Below are positions 43,179 through 50,788 of a DNA stretch of 57,343 bases, piece after piece. Origin of the DNA: Deltaproteobacteria bacterium (GTDB lineage Bacteria > Myxococcota_A > Polyangia > DRWM01 > JAAZOP01); the NCBI GenBank assembly GCA_016218765.1, contig JACRCZ010000120.1, positions 1 to 57,343 on the forward strand, read 5' to 3'. The notes beneath the pieces were generated by a model. It had not been told where the DNA came from. It saw nothing but the letters and a program-made list of their open reading frames with translations, and made no database searches. The translations under genes and the position numbers were made by a program. Numbering within the stretch: the stretch's first letter is position 1; the number at the start of each line of letters is the position of its first letter.

Positions 43179-44114
43179 TTACGGATCGGCGGCGCAGCGG
43201 AAGCCGACGAAGTCGTGGGGTGACTCGCCGTCCATGCCGAATCGGTCCGGGGCGCGGACGTAGTCGGGGGCGTTGCGCCAGGACCCGCCGCGGAGGGTGC
43301 GGGCGCTACCGGTGGCCGGTCCCGTCGGGTCGGCGCAGCCTGCCGCGCAGTCGGCGTAGCCCGCGATGTCGTAGTAGTCCCCGACCCATTCCCAGACGTT
43401 TCCGACCATGTCGTGATTGCCGTAGGGGCCGTCGCCGGCGGGGCGCGTGCCGGTGCGATCGGTGTCCCCGACGCAGCGCTCGAAATTCGCGAGGTCGCAC
43501 GTCGGGGTCTCGTCGCCCCACGGATGCGAGCGTTCGTCCTCCGGGCCGCATCCGGCCGGAGCGACCAGCTCGCAGCCGCCGCGTGCGGCTTTTTCCCATT
43601 CCGCCTCGGTCGGCAGCCGTTTTCCGAGCGAGGCGCAGAACGCGGATGCGGAGCCCCAATCCACGTACACGACGGGGTAGTCGTCGTAGGCGGCGGAGGT
43701 GTAGTAGTCCCGCCGGGTCCAAGACGCCCGGGACAGCGGCCCCGGGCACGAGCCTTCGTCGTCGCACGCGCGGTACGCCGCGTTGGTCACCTCGACCAGG
43801 TCGATGCAGAACGCGGACACGAGGACTTCGTGTTCGGGAAGCTCGTCCGTCTGTCCCTCGCCCGGGTCGCTCCCCATCCGGAAAGGCCCTGCCGGGACCA
43901 GGGTCATGCCCGCCGGGCACGGGTTCTCCGCGTCCGGCGCATCCTCCCCATCGGGCGCATCCGTTTCATCCGGAGAATCGGGTGTCGCTTCGGTCGCGAC
44001 GTCTGTCGAGTCCGCGTCGGGTTCGCCGCCGTCCGCGGCGACGTCCCCGCCGCAGGAAGTCGTCCAGCCGATCAGAAGAAGCGCCGCGAACCACCGCACG
44101 GTGTCCCCCATCAT
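43179..44114 (-). CDS. Formylglycine-generating-enzyme-like (SUMF1) lipoprotein
   Basis: The 311-residue protein has a signal peptide with loose lipobox (ALLLIGWTTSCGGD), an acidic linker (about residues 25-65), then a SUMF1-type domain: GMTLVPAGPFRMGSDPGEGQ, LPEHEVLVSAFCIDLVEVTN, KRLPTEAEWEKAARGG, NHDMVGNVWEWVGDYYD, TLRGGSWRNAPDYVRA and HDFVGFRCAADP. True formylglycine-generating enzymes use two active-site Cys near the end; only FRC is conserved here, so it may instead be a carbohydrate- or peptide-binding relative, as many surface SUMF1 lipoproteins are. ATG at 44114 was chosen; a second ATG follows immediately. It likely shares a transcript with the large lipoprotein downstream. Confidence 0.88.
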   Translation of the reverse strand: MMGDTVRWFAALLLIGWTTSCGGDVAADGGEPDADSTDVATEATPDSPDETDAPDGEDAPDAENPCPAGMTLVPAGPFRMGSDPGEGQTDELPEHEVLVSAFCIDLVEVTNAAYRACDDEGSCPGPLSRASWTRRDYYTSAAYDDYPVVYVDWGSASAFCASLGKRLPTEAEWEKAARGGCELVAPAGCGPEDERSHPWGDETPTCDLANFERCVGDTDRTGTRPAGDGPYGNHDMVGNVWEWVGDYYDIAGYADCAAGCADPTGPATGSARTLRGGSWRNAPDYVRAPDRFGMDGESPHDFVGFRCAADP

Positions 44115-44282
44115 GGGCGGAACCGTACCTCAAACGGGCCGCGGGAGCGAGACTTCGACAGGGGGCGCATCGCGCGGCAGGCAGGCTCCGCTCGTGAGGG
44201 CGTCTTCGCGTTCGGCCGGCTCGGTCTTTTTGTGGGCGCAGGCGTCGAGGTGGGTGTGTGAGGCGTTGTCGCGAGCTGGGGG

Positions 44283-45851
44283 CTACGAGCCGGATTCGAT
44301 GGGCATCGTGGCGGCCAGCGAATCGGTCGATTCGACCGGTGTGGGCGGGCCCGGCAGGTATCGTTGCCACCACGCGCGTGCGGCTTCGTCGGACCAGGTT
44401 TCGCCGAGCGTGACGGCGGCGAGGTCGGCGGCGAGCGCCTGCGCGGTGGCGGGCCGATTTTCCGGTTTCTTGGCGAGGCAGCGCAGGACGACGTCCTCGA
44501 GGGCCGGCGGCACGGGGGCGAAGCGCGAGGGCGGCGTCGGGGTTTCGGCGACGTGGGCGAGGATCTGTTTCATGGCGGTGTCGCCGGCGAAGACGGTTCG
44601 TCCGGCGAGCAGCCAGTAGGCGACGCATCCCAGGGCGTAGATGTCGGCGCGGCGATCGACGTCGCCCTCGCCGGACGCGAGCTCCGGGGCGAGGTAGGTC
44701 GGGGTGCCCGAGATCTGTCCTTCCTGGGTCAGGCGCGGGTCGGCGGCGGGCCCGGTGACGGTGTGTTTGACGAGGCCGAAGTCGAGGACCTTGACGAAGT
44801 CGACGTCGAGCCCGTGGCGGCAGAGGTAGATGTTGGCGGGTTTGATATCGCGGTGCACGAGGCCGCGTTCGTGTGCCTCGGCCAGCGAGTGGCACGCCTG
44901 GAGGAGGATCTGGACGGCGCGTGGGGGCGGCAGTGCTCCGAAGCGCTCGACGAGGGCCTGCAGGTCGATGCCGTCGAGGAGCTCCATGACGTAGTAGAAG
45001 GAGTCGTCGGCGGCGCGGCCGAAGTCGTAGAGGGTGATGGTGTGTTCGGAGCGCAGCAGGGCGGTGGCGCGGGCTTCCTGTTCGAAGCGGCGGACGGCGG
45101 TCGTCCGCTCTTCCGGCGCGCCGCCGAGGGCGTCGCCGCGGATGAGCTTGATGGCGGCGGGGCGGGCGAGGGAGGCGTGCTCGGCCCTCCAGACCTCGCC
45201 CATCCCACCTTCGCCGAGGCGTTGCACGAGGCGGTAGCTCCCGAGCTGCTCGGCCTGTTCCAGGCGTCGGCCCAGGCCGTGGACGACGTGGGCGACGGCC
45301 CAGGCGAAGACGACGGAGAAGGCGGTGGGCAGGAGGAGCATCGCGGTGACCGCGGGTGACGGTGCGGGGGCGCCTGCGGCGACGGTGACGGAGAGGGCGA
45401 TGGGGTCCCAGGCGGCGGCGGCGGCGGCGGCCAGCAGGGCGCGCCGCGGGGTGGCGGGGACGACGGCGGCGAAGAGCATGATGAACGCGGCGGCGTGGGA
45501 CCAGCCGGTGTAGATCCAGACGCCGTCCCAGGCGTGGAGGTGGTGGACGAAGCTGAGCGCCGCGGCGACGAGGGACTGGTAGACCATGCCGCGGTCGAGC
45601 AGCCGCTGCCGGTCGCGGAGGGGGCGGCGGGTGCGGGCGAAGACGGCGAGGGAGAGGAGGAGAGCGCCGGCGACGAGGATGGGCGGGAGGAAGCGCAGTG
45701 GGGAGCCTGGGTAGTACAGGTCCACGCGTGCCTGCCATTGGTCGCGGACGGTGGTGGCGTACAGGAGGATGAAGGCGAGGCAGGTTCCGGCGCAGATCAG
45801 GGCGGCCCAGCCCAGGCGGCGGACGGCGGCGTCGAGGAGGGTGGTCGGCAC
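44283..45851 (-). CDS. Membrane-anchored Ser/Thr protein kinase, N-terminal six-helix region
   Basis: The 522-residue protein has about six membrane helices in the first 200 residues (LGWAALICAGTCLAFILLY, FLPPILVAGALLLSLAVFA, LVAAALSFVHHL, HAAAFIMLFAAVV and others). A complete Hanks-type kinase follows from about 205: LGEGGMGEVWRAEH (glycine loop), AAIKLIRG (ATP Lys), LVHRDIKPANIYLC (catalytic loop), VLDFGLVKH (DFG) and GTPTYLAPE. All catalytic residues are present. Most Myxococcota kinases put the sensor after the kinase, so the N-terminal membrane sensor is unusual. GTG at 45851 is preceded by GAGGGCGGACCC; the long upstream frame is not needed. Targets are unknown. Confidence 0.9.
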   Translation of the reverse strand: MPTTLLDAAVRRLGWAALICAGTCLAFILLYATTVRDQWQARVDLYYPGSPLRFLPPILVAGALLLSLAVFARTRRPLRDRQRLLDRGMVYQSLVAAALSFVHHLHAWDGVWIYTGWSHAAAFIMLFAAVVPATPRRALLAAAAAAAWDPIALSVTVAAGAPAPSPAVTAMLLLPTAFSVVFAWAVAHVVHGLGRRLEQAEQLGSYRLVQRLGEGGMGEVWRAEHASLARPAAIKLIRGDALGGAPEERTTAVRRFEQEARATALLRSEHTITLYDFGRAADDSFYYVMELLDGIDLQALVERFGALPPPRAVQILLQACHSLAEAHERGLVHRDIKPANIYLCRHGLDVDFVKVLDFGLVKHTVTGPAADPRLTQEGQISGTPTYLAPELASGEGDVDRRADIYALGCVAYWLLAGRTVFAGDTAMKQILAHVAETPTPPSRFAPVPPALEDVVLRCLAKKPENRPATAQALAADLAAVTLGETWSDEAARAWWQRYLPGPPTPVESTDSLAATMPIESGS

Positions 45852-46266
45852 GGGTCCGCCCTCGAGCCAGCGGCCGTGGGAGGGCGTGGTCGAGGCGCAG
45901 CGTGCGATGCAACCTCCGGTTTTCGGCGTATGTCCGGGTTCGTTGCAGCGCACGGTCCGGCAGCGTAGAGCGATGGGGGGATCCGCCGCAAGCCGTGGCG
46001 GGCCTGCGACAGGGCATCGCGGAAGTCGCGCCGGCGGTGCCCGGGTTGCCGGGCCGGGGTCACGCGGGAGCGGATTTCGCGCAGGGGCGCAGGGGTGCAG
46101 GGAGCGCAGAGGGGCGGAAACGGGGGGGCCGACTGGGTACCGGCGAGTTGACGGCTGTCTGGGCGGGGATGGACGGGGCTTGTGGTGACAAGCGGGGAGC
46201 GTCAAGGAGCGCGGTCATCGACGTCATGGGTGTGGCCTGCTATTGTCCAGGTCGGCGGGGTCCGTG
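45852..46266. other. Divergent intergenic region
   Basis: The 415-nt gap lies between the kinase and the nucleotidyltransferase-like gene. It contains dispersed GCGCAG element copy 2 (46072-46115) and TATTGT near 46241 as a possible -10 for the plus-strand gene. No gene is supported, although a plus-strand frame is open. Confidence 0.5.
46072..46115. repeat. Dispersed GCGCAG-rich element, copy 2
   Basis: GGATTTCGCGCAGGGGCGCA followed by GGGGTGCAGGGAGCGCAGAG matches the elements near 5035 and 49211. Confidence 0.75.
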
Positions 46267-46812
46267 ATGAGCGAGCGAGCCAAGACTCCGGTTCCGATCG
46301 AGCTGCCCGCGTTCGATCCGAATCCGTCCGCGGCGCACGAACCTACCAAGGACGTCGATTTCGCGGTGCCGGTGGGCGCCATCGAGCCGATCAAGGCCGC
46401 GCTCGTGCGGCGCGGCATCGTGGCGCGTCCGCTCTCCAGCGGAGGTCTTGCGGTGCGCGAGGGCGACATCCGCGTGGGCTTCATCGACCGTCGCGAGGGC
46501 GGGCCGGCGGAGCTCTTCGAGGAAGCAATTGCCGACGCCGGTCGCCGGGGTCTGCTGGCCGCGGCCGGCGCCGGGGGTGTTCCGGTGGTTGCCGCGGACT
46601 ACCTGGTGGCGCTCAAGGTTGTCACGGGCGAGGACAAGGACGAGACAGACGTGGTCAAGCTGCTGCGCCGGCTTCCCGCGATCGGTTTGTCCCGCACGCG
46701 CGGGATCATCCTGCGTCACGGTGGCACGGGCAGCGCGAAGCGGTTGGACGCCCTGGCGCGCCGGGCCGGGCGACCCGACGCGCGACCCGAATACCGGAGC
46801 GGGGGAGAGTGA
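46267..46812 (+). CDS. Nucleotidyltransferase-fold protein (DUF6036/AbiEii-like, possibly N-truncated)
   Basis: The 181-residue protein has the core TKDVDFAVPVGAIEPIKAAL, with the acidic pair DxD seen in minimal nucleotidyltransferases, then IRVGFIDRREGGPAELFEEA, VVAADYLVALKVVTGEDKDE and TDVVKLLRR. The last segments match the Lys-Asp and D..Dv..l pattern of these proteins. The usual preceding GG/GS helix is not visible, so the protein may be shortened at the start. The family includes toxin- and antitoxin-like enzymes, but no clear partner gene lies next to it. The ATG at 46267 was chosen over 46243, which gives a longer but atypical start. Confidence 0.6.
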   Translation: MSERAKTPVPIELPAFDPNPSAAHEPTKDVDFAVPVGAIEPIKAALVRRGIVARPLSSGGLAVREGDIRVGFIDRREGGPAELFEEAIADAGRRGLLAAAGAGGVPVVAADYLVALKVVTGEDKDETDVVKLLRRLPAIGLSRTRGIILRHGGTGSAKRLDALARRAGRPDARPEYRSGGE

Positions 46813-46862
46813 GGGGCCCTTCACTTCGCTGTGCCGCAGGAAGCGGGAAGGGGGCGAATGGC

Positions 46863-47612
46863 ATGATGCGCAGCTTGTGGTTCGCCGGGGTGCTCGTGCC
46901 TTCGACGATGCTCGCGGCGTCCGGGTGCCGACCGGCGTCCGAGTGCACCGGCTCGTCGGATTGCCCGACCGGCCAGGTCTGCTACTACGGGGGCTGCGTG
47001 GCACCGTCCGCCGACGGTGGTGACGTCGACGGGGAGACCGACGTGGCTGCGGATGACGGTGTCCGCCCCGATGTCGTCGGGGACGATGGGGGCGGGGGCG
47101 AGGACGCGCGCGAGGACGGCGGCGAATCTGCCGTGGAGGGCGTCCCGTCGGAGGGGACCGAGGAGGACGACGGCGACGGACCGGGGGACGCGGTCGAGGA
47201 CGACGCGACGGACGTGCCGCCGGAGATCGGGGAGGTTGTCGACGTCGTGGACCTTGGGGACTGGACGGCGGAGGCGCTGCCGGCGTGTGACGGTGCGTGG
47301 CTCGGCGGGCATTGCTGGTACGCCGGCGTGGCGGACCAGAGCTGCGACGCCGCGTGTGCGACGCACGGGGGCTGCGATCTGGCCGGCACGCGCGACTACG
47401 CCGGCTCCGGGGGAACCGACGCCCAGTGCGTGGCGGTTCTCGCGGCCCTCGGCTTCGGCTCCTACCCGCACCAGGACTGGAGCAACAACGATCTGGGCTG
47501 CCACTTTGCCTGGGGCTCGTGGACCTACTGGTCGACCGCGGCGCCCACCACCTGTGCTGCGGCCGCTCCTGGCGGCGCCGCGGCGGTCCGGATGTGCGCC
47601 TGCACCGAGTAG
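46863..47612 (+). CDS. Lipoprotein with acidic linker and Cys-rich C-terminal domain
   Basis: The 249-residue protein has a signal peptide and lipobox (VPSTMLAASGC), a short Cys-rich segment (CTGSSDCPTGQVCYYGGC), a long Asp/Gly/Glu linker (about 55-135) and a 100-residue domain with eight or more Cys (CDGAWLGGHCWYAGVADQSC, CDAACATHGGCDLAGTRDYA, GCHFAWGSWTYWSTAAPTTC, VRMCACTE). Aromatic residues in the last domain suggest ligand binding. AAGGGGGCGAATGGC precedes the ATG; 46866 is an alternative. It is followed by a strong terminator-like hairpin. No family is named. Confidence 0.8.
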   Translation: MMRSLWFAGVLVPSTMLAASGCRPASECTGSSDCPTGQVCYYGGCVAPSADGGDVDGETDVAADDGVRPDVVGDDGGGGEDAREDGGESAVEGVPSEGTEEDDGDGPGDAVEDDATDVPPEIGEVVDVVDLGDWTAEALPACDGAWLGGHCWYAGVADQSCDAACATHGGCDLAGTRDYAGSGGTDAQCVAVLAALGFGSYPHQDWSNNDLGCHFAWGSWTYWSTAAPTTCAAAAPGGAAAVRMCACTE

Positions 47613-47617
47613 GGCTG

Positions 47618-47638
47618 TCCGGCGGCACCCCCGCCGGA
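47618..47638. terminator. Perfect hairpin TCCGGCGG/CCGCCGGA between convergent genes
   Basis: An 8-bp perfect stem with a 5-nt loop lies 5 nt after the lipoprotein stop and 34 nt before the opposite gene's stop. It is a good candidate for bidirectional transcription termination. Confidence 0.55.
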
Positions 47639-47672
47639 ATTACCGTCCGTGGGAATCCCGGCTTGGGTGTGC

Positions 47673-49187
47673 TCAGGGGCAGCGAGCGGCATACATGAGG
47701 CGGCTGTCGCCGGAGCCGTCGAGCGAGTAGAGGAGGTGCGCGCGACCGATCCCGTCGGTGCGGATGACGGGCTCATTGGACGTCGAGCTTGCGTCCACGT
47801 CATCGATGCGCCAGCCGCCCGACCCTCTCACCGCGTAGAACGTCCGCCCGTCCGCGGCGAAGACGACGTGCGGCCGACCGGTCCCATCGACGGCGAGGGC
47901 ATGGGTTCCGCGGCGGGTGGGGTCCAGGTCCTCCACGGCCCAGCTCCCGCCGGCGTTGGTCGCGTAGCGCATGCCGGAGTCGATGTAGGCGAGGTGGACG
48001 GTGCCCGAGGAATCGACCTTCACGTCGCTGGGGCCGCCGCGCATGCAGTCCGCGAGGTCGGCGACGTTGGTCCGGAGCCAGTCGCCGGACGCGTTGGTCT
48101 GGTAGACGAGGGTTTCGGTGTAGCCGCGCGGGAGGTCGCAGACGCCCTCGAGGCAGGCGGCGTGGACGTGTCCGTCCGGGTCGATGTCGAAGCTGCAGTC
48201 GCCGCCCAGGTAGCCGAGCGATTCGGAGGTCCACAATCCGTCGACGTCGGTGAGGTGTCGCCACCCGGATTCGGCGTAGAAGTAGTGGGGGCGTCCGTCG
48301 GCGCCGAGGAACCGCACGTCGGTGGCGCCCGCGAGCGGGGGCCAGGAGAAGAGCCACGTTCCGGAGGCGTTGGTGGCGTAGCGGGGCGGTCCGCCCTCCG
48401 TGGAGATCGGGAAGTAGCCGGCGTGGACACGATCGGCCGTATCGGTGTCGGCCCAGAAGTTCGCGCCCCACTGGTCGACCGTGTCGATGATCTGCTTGGC
48501 CCAGGCGCCGTCGGAGCGGACGGCGTGGACGACGCGGTACGATCCGTCCCAGTCGAGCGTGTCGCCCGAGTACAGGACGTGAGGCAGGCCGGACGAATCG
48601 ACGGCGAGGGCGTTGCGGTGGACGCGGTACGGCCTGGCCACTTCCTCGGGCGCGACGGGGGTGCAGGCCGGGGTCCCGCAGGTGCCGCCGTCGCAGATGC
48701 CGGTGGTGCACGTGCCGCAGGGCGACCCGCAGCGGGTGTCGAGGCCGCAGGTTCGTGCGGCGCAGTCCGGCGCGCAGCACGTGCCCGTGGCGCAGACTTC
48801 GCGAGCTCCGCAGCACGTTCCGAAGCAGTCCACGTCGTCGCAGGTGCATGAGCCGTCGGTGCAGGTCGAGCCCGCGGCGCACCAGCCGGTCATGCAGGTG
48901 CCGCCGCAGTCGTCGGTGGCGCCGCAGATGCGTCCGTCGTCGCAGACGGGGACGCACGGTCCGTCCTCGCCGTCGTCCGTGGTCGCGTCGGGGGCGGCGT
49001 CGGCGTCGCCGTCCGCTCCTGGGGCGTCCGTCTCTCCGTCGTCCGCGTCGATTTCCGCGCGGCCGTCATCGGCGACCGTGCCGTCGTCCTGCGGGGAGCT
49101 CGTCCCGTCGTCGCCGCAATTGCCGGCGCAGAACGCGAGGGCGGCGAGTGCGAACCATGTCCAGGGCTCACGCATGGTGTTCCTCAC
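47673..49187 (-). CDS. Lipoprotein with Cys-rich linker and beta-propeller-like repeats
   Basis: The 504-residue protein has a signal peptide (WFALAALAFCAGNC), an acidic linker, then a Cys-rich stretch (about residues 75-175; CVPVCDDGRICGATDDCGGT, CSPCGTCTTGICDGGTCG-type). The remaining 330 residues are repeated segments of about 45 residues with the pattern VDxxGxxHxxY (LAVDSSGLPHVLYSGDTLD, VKVDSSGTVHLAYIDSGMRY, LAVDGTGRPHVVFAADGRTF, IRTDGIGRAHLLYSLDGSG), typical of a seven-bladed propeller. Likely a surface binding protein. Its ATG at 49187 has TGAGG upstream. Confidence 0.85.
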   Translation of the reverse strand: MRNTMREPWTWFALAALAFCAGNCGDDGTSSPQDDGTVADDGRAEIDADDGETDAPGADGDADAAPDATTDDGEDGPCVPVCDDGRICGATDDCGGTCMTGWCAAGSTCTDGSCTCDDVDCFGTCCGAREVCATGTCCAPDCAARTCGLDTRCGSPCGTCTTGICDGGTCGTPACTPVAPEEVARPYRVHRNALAVDSSGLPHVLYSGDTLDWDGSYRVVHAVRSDGAWAKQIIDTVDQWGANFWADTDTADRVHAGYFPISTEGGPPRYATNASGTWLFSWPPLAGATDVRFLGADGRPHYFYAESGWRHLTDVDGLWTSESLGYLGGDCSFDIDPDGHVHAACLEGVCDLPRGYTETLVYQTNASGDWLRTNVADLADCMRGGPSDVKVDSSGTVHLAYIDSGMRYATNAGGSWAVEDLDPTRRGTHALAVDGTGRPHVVFAADGRTFYAVRGSGGWRIDDVDASSTSNEPVIRTDGIGRAHLLYSLDGSGDSRLMYAARCP

Positions 49188-49210
49188 CTGAACGATAGCA
49201 TTTCTTCCGC

Positions 49211-49256
49211 GGATTTCGCGCAGCGGCGCAGGGGAGCAGAGGCGCAGCGGGGCAGG
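49211..49256. repeat. Dispersed GCGCAG-rich element, copy 3
   Basis: GGATTTCGCGCAGCGGCGCA followed by GGGGAGCAGAGGCGCAGCGG matches the elements near 5035 and 46072. It lies in the divergent gap between two exported-protein genes. Confidence 0.75.
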
Positions 49257-49361
49257 TGAGTCTGGGGGGGTACGACCCAGGTGGCGTCGCCGGTCCGGAC
49301 CGGGTACGCTTGGGGTGTGAGGTGGCGCCGTGCATTGGTGGGCGCGGAGGAGGAGGGAGCC

Positions 49362-49646
49362 ATGGGGAGTGCGAGGTATCGTGCGGCGTCCTCGATGGGT
49401 CTGTCGTTGCTCGCGGTGGTCCTGGTGCTGTCGGCCGGGGGGGTTGTGCGGGCCCAGGGCATCGACGACACGGGCTGTCGCGTGGACGCCGACGGCACGC
49501 TTGTTTGCGTGGTTGACGTCATCGGCCAGGCGCGAGTGATGCCGCAGGTCGTCATGAACCGCGAGCCGCTCGGGGAGGACCTGGCCGAGCTGCGCGCGTC
49601 GTTCCTGGACGAGATCGAGACGAGCGTTCGCGACGCTCCGTTCTGA
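49362..49646 (+). CDS. Small secreted protein of unknown function
   Basis: The 94-residue protein has a signal peptide (MGLSLLAVVLVLSAGGVVRA, cut after RAQ or near it) and a mature part of about 65 residues: GIDDTGCRVDADGTLVCVVD, with two Cys that could form one disulfide, then a helix ending FLDEIETSVRDAPF. A very strong site (GGAGGAGGGAG) precedes the ATG at 49362 and decides the start. No family was recognised. Confidence 0.75.
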   Translation: MGSARYRAASSMGLSLLAVVLVLSAGGVVRAQGIDDTGCRVDADGTLVCVVDVIGQARVMPQVVMNREPLGEDLAELRASFLDEIETSVRDAPF

Positions 49647-49698
49647 GCGACGGTCGTCCCCTGTCGCGGAGCCGGGTGCCCGTCGGCGAACACGGTGA

Positions 49699-50556
49699 TC
49701 AGCGAATCACGCCGCCGCCCTCGATTGGGACCTCCGAGCCGCCGGAACGGAGGTGTTCGATGTATCCGAGCTCGTTGAGGGCGGTCGGGTGTCCGGGTTC
49801 CAGCTCCAGGACGCGGCGGAACGCCTGTTCCGCCTCGTCCAGCATTCCGCGCTCGATCTGGCTCATGCCGATTCCGCGGAGGGCCCGGCTCGCCCACTGG
49901 GTCGGGGTCATCAGCGGCGGGCCGGCCGGCGGGGTGGAGCCCGACTCGATAGCCCTCTCCTCCATGGAGACCAGCAGCTCCGCTTCCTCGAGGGCCTGCT
50001 GGAACAGGTCGAGCGATTCGGTCCAGTCCTGCTGGAGCTGCCGGACGTGGCCGAGCTCGCAGAGGTACATGATGTCGCCGGGCATGAGGTCGAGCGCGCG
50101 CCGGAGCTGTGCTTCGGAGCCGCTGACGTTGCCGAGCTCGAGGAGGCAGACGGACTTCAGGTACAGGGCATCGGGCCAATCCGGGCCGAGGACGACCGAG
50201 TCCCGCTGCGTTTCCGCCGCCGCCAGCAGTCCCTGAATCATGCCCATGCCCTGATCGCGGGAGCAGACCACGCTCAGGGCCGGGGCGGAGTACTGCTGTT
50301 CGAACGCGAGGATCAGCGGATCGAGGTAGTCCTTCATGGCTTCTTCGTAGCGCTGCCGTTCGATGAGCTCCATGGCGATGGCCAGCGCCTGGCGGTCGGT
50401 CTGGCTGCCGCCGCTATCGACGAGGACGAGGTGGGAGTCGGCCGGCGTTTCGCCCGGGGAGGTGGTGGTGCGGGCGCCGGCGTGCGGTCCGCAATGGAGG
50501 GTCGCCAGGCCACCCAGCCATGCGACGAGGATCCAGGTCCACGGGTAGTTCTTCAT
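49699..50556 (-). CDS. TPR-repeat lipoprotein
   Basis: The 285-residue protein has a signal peptide with loose lipobox (LVAWLGGLATLHCGPH). At least three tetratricopeptide-like repeats follow: ALYLKSVCLLELGNVSGSEA, IMYLCELGHVRQLQQDWTES and GMLDEAEQAFRRVLELEPGH with its neighbour TALNELGYIEHL. TPR lipoproteins usually scaffold envelope complexes. It converges on the small secreted protein gene and starts 233 nt before pyruvate kinase on the other strand. ATG at 50556 follows GGAGGTCC. Confidence 0.85.
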   Translation of the reverse strand: MKNYPWTWILVAWLGGLATLHCGPHAGARTTTSPGETPADSHLVLVDSGGSQTDRQALAIAMELIERQRYEEAMKDYLDPLILAFEQQYSAPALSVVCSRDQGMGMIQGLLAAAETQRDSVVLGPDWPDALYLKSVCLLELGNVSGSEAQLRRALDLMPGDIMYLCELGHVRQLQQDWTESLDLFQQALEEAELLVSMEERAIESGSTPPAGPPLMTPTQWASRALRGIGMSQIERGMLDEAEQAFRRVLELEPGHPTALNELGYIEHLRSGGSEVPIEGGGVIR

Positions 50557-50788
50557 GCCGGACCTCCACGCGGGGCGTCGCCCCGGCGGCAGCGTGACGG
50601 GCTTGGGCCCGATGCGCCTTCGGCCCGAGCGCCGGCCCGTTCTGCGAGCACCGGGGGAACCGTATCATCCGGTGCGGGTGGGGGCAACGGGCGACCGAGG
50701 TCCGGGGCAACGTGGACGGCGGCACCCGATTGGGGGTAGCGTGTTTGCGCCGTCGCCGGCCGTGCCGGTGCGGGAAGGGGAGGACGCG

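Noticed and set aside
45852..46266. An open plus-strand frame through the divergent gap as a separate gene
   Set aside because: Sequence is Arg/Gly-rich shadow with no ribosome site and contains the GCGCAG element.
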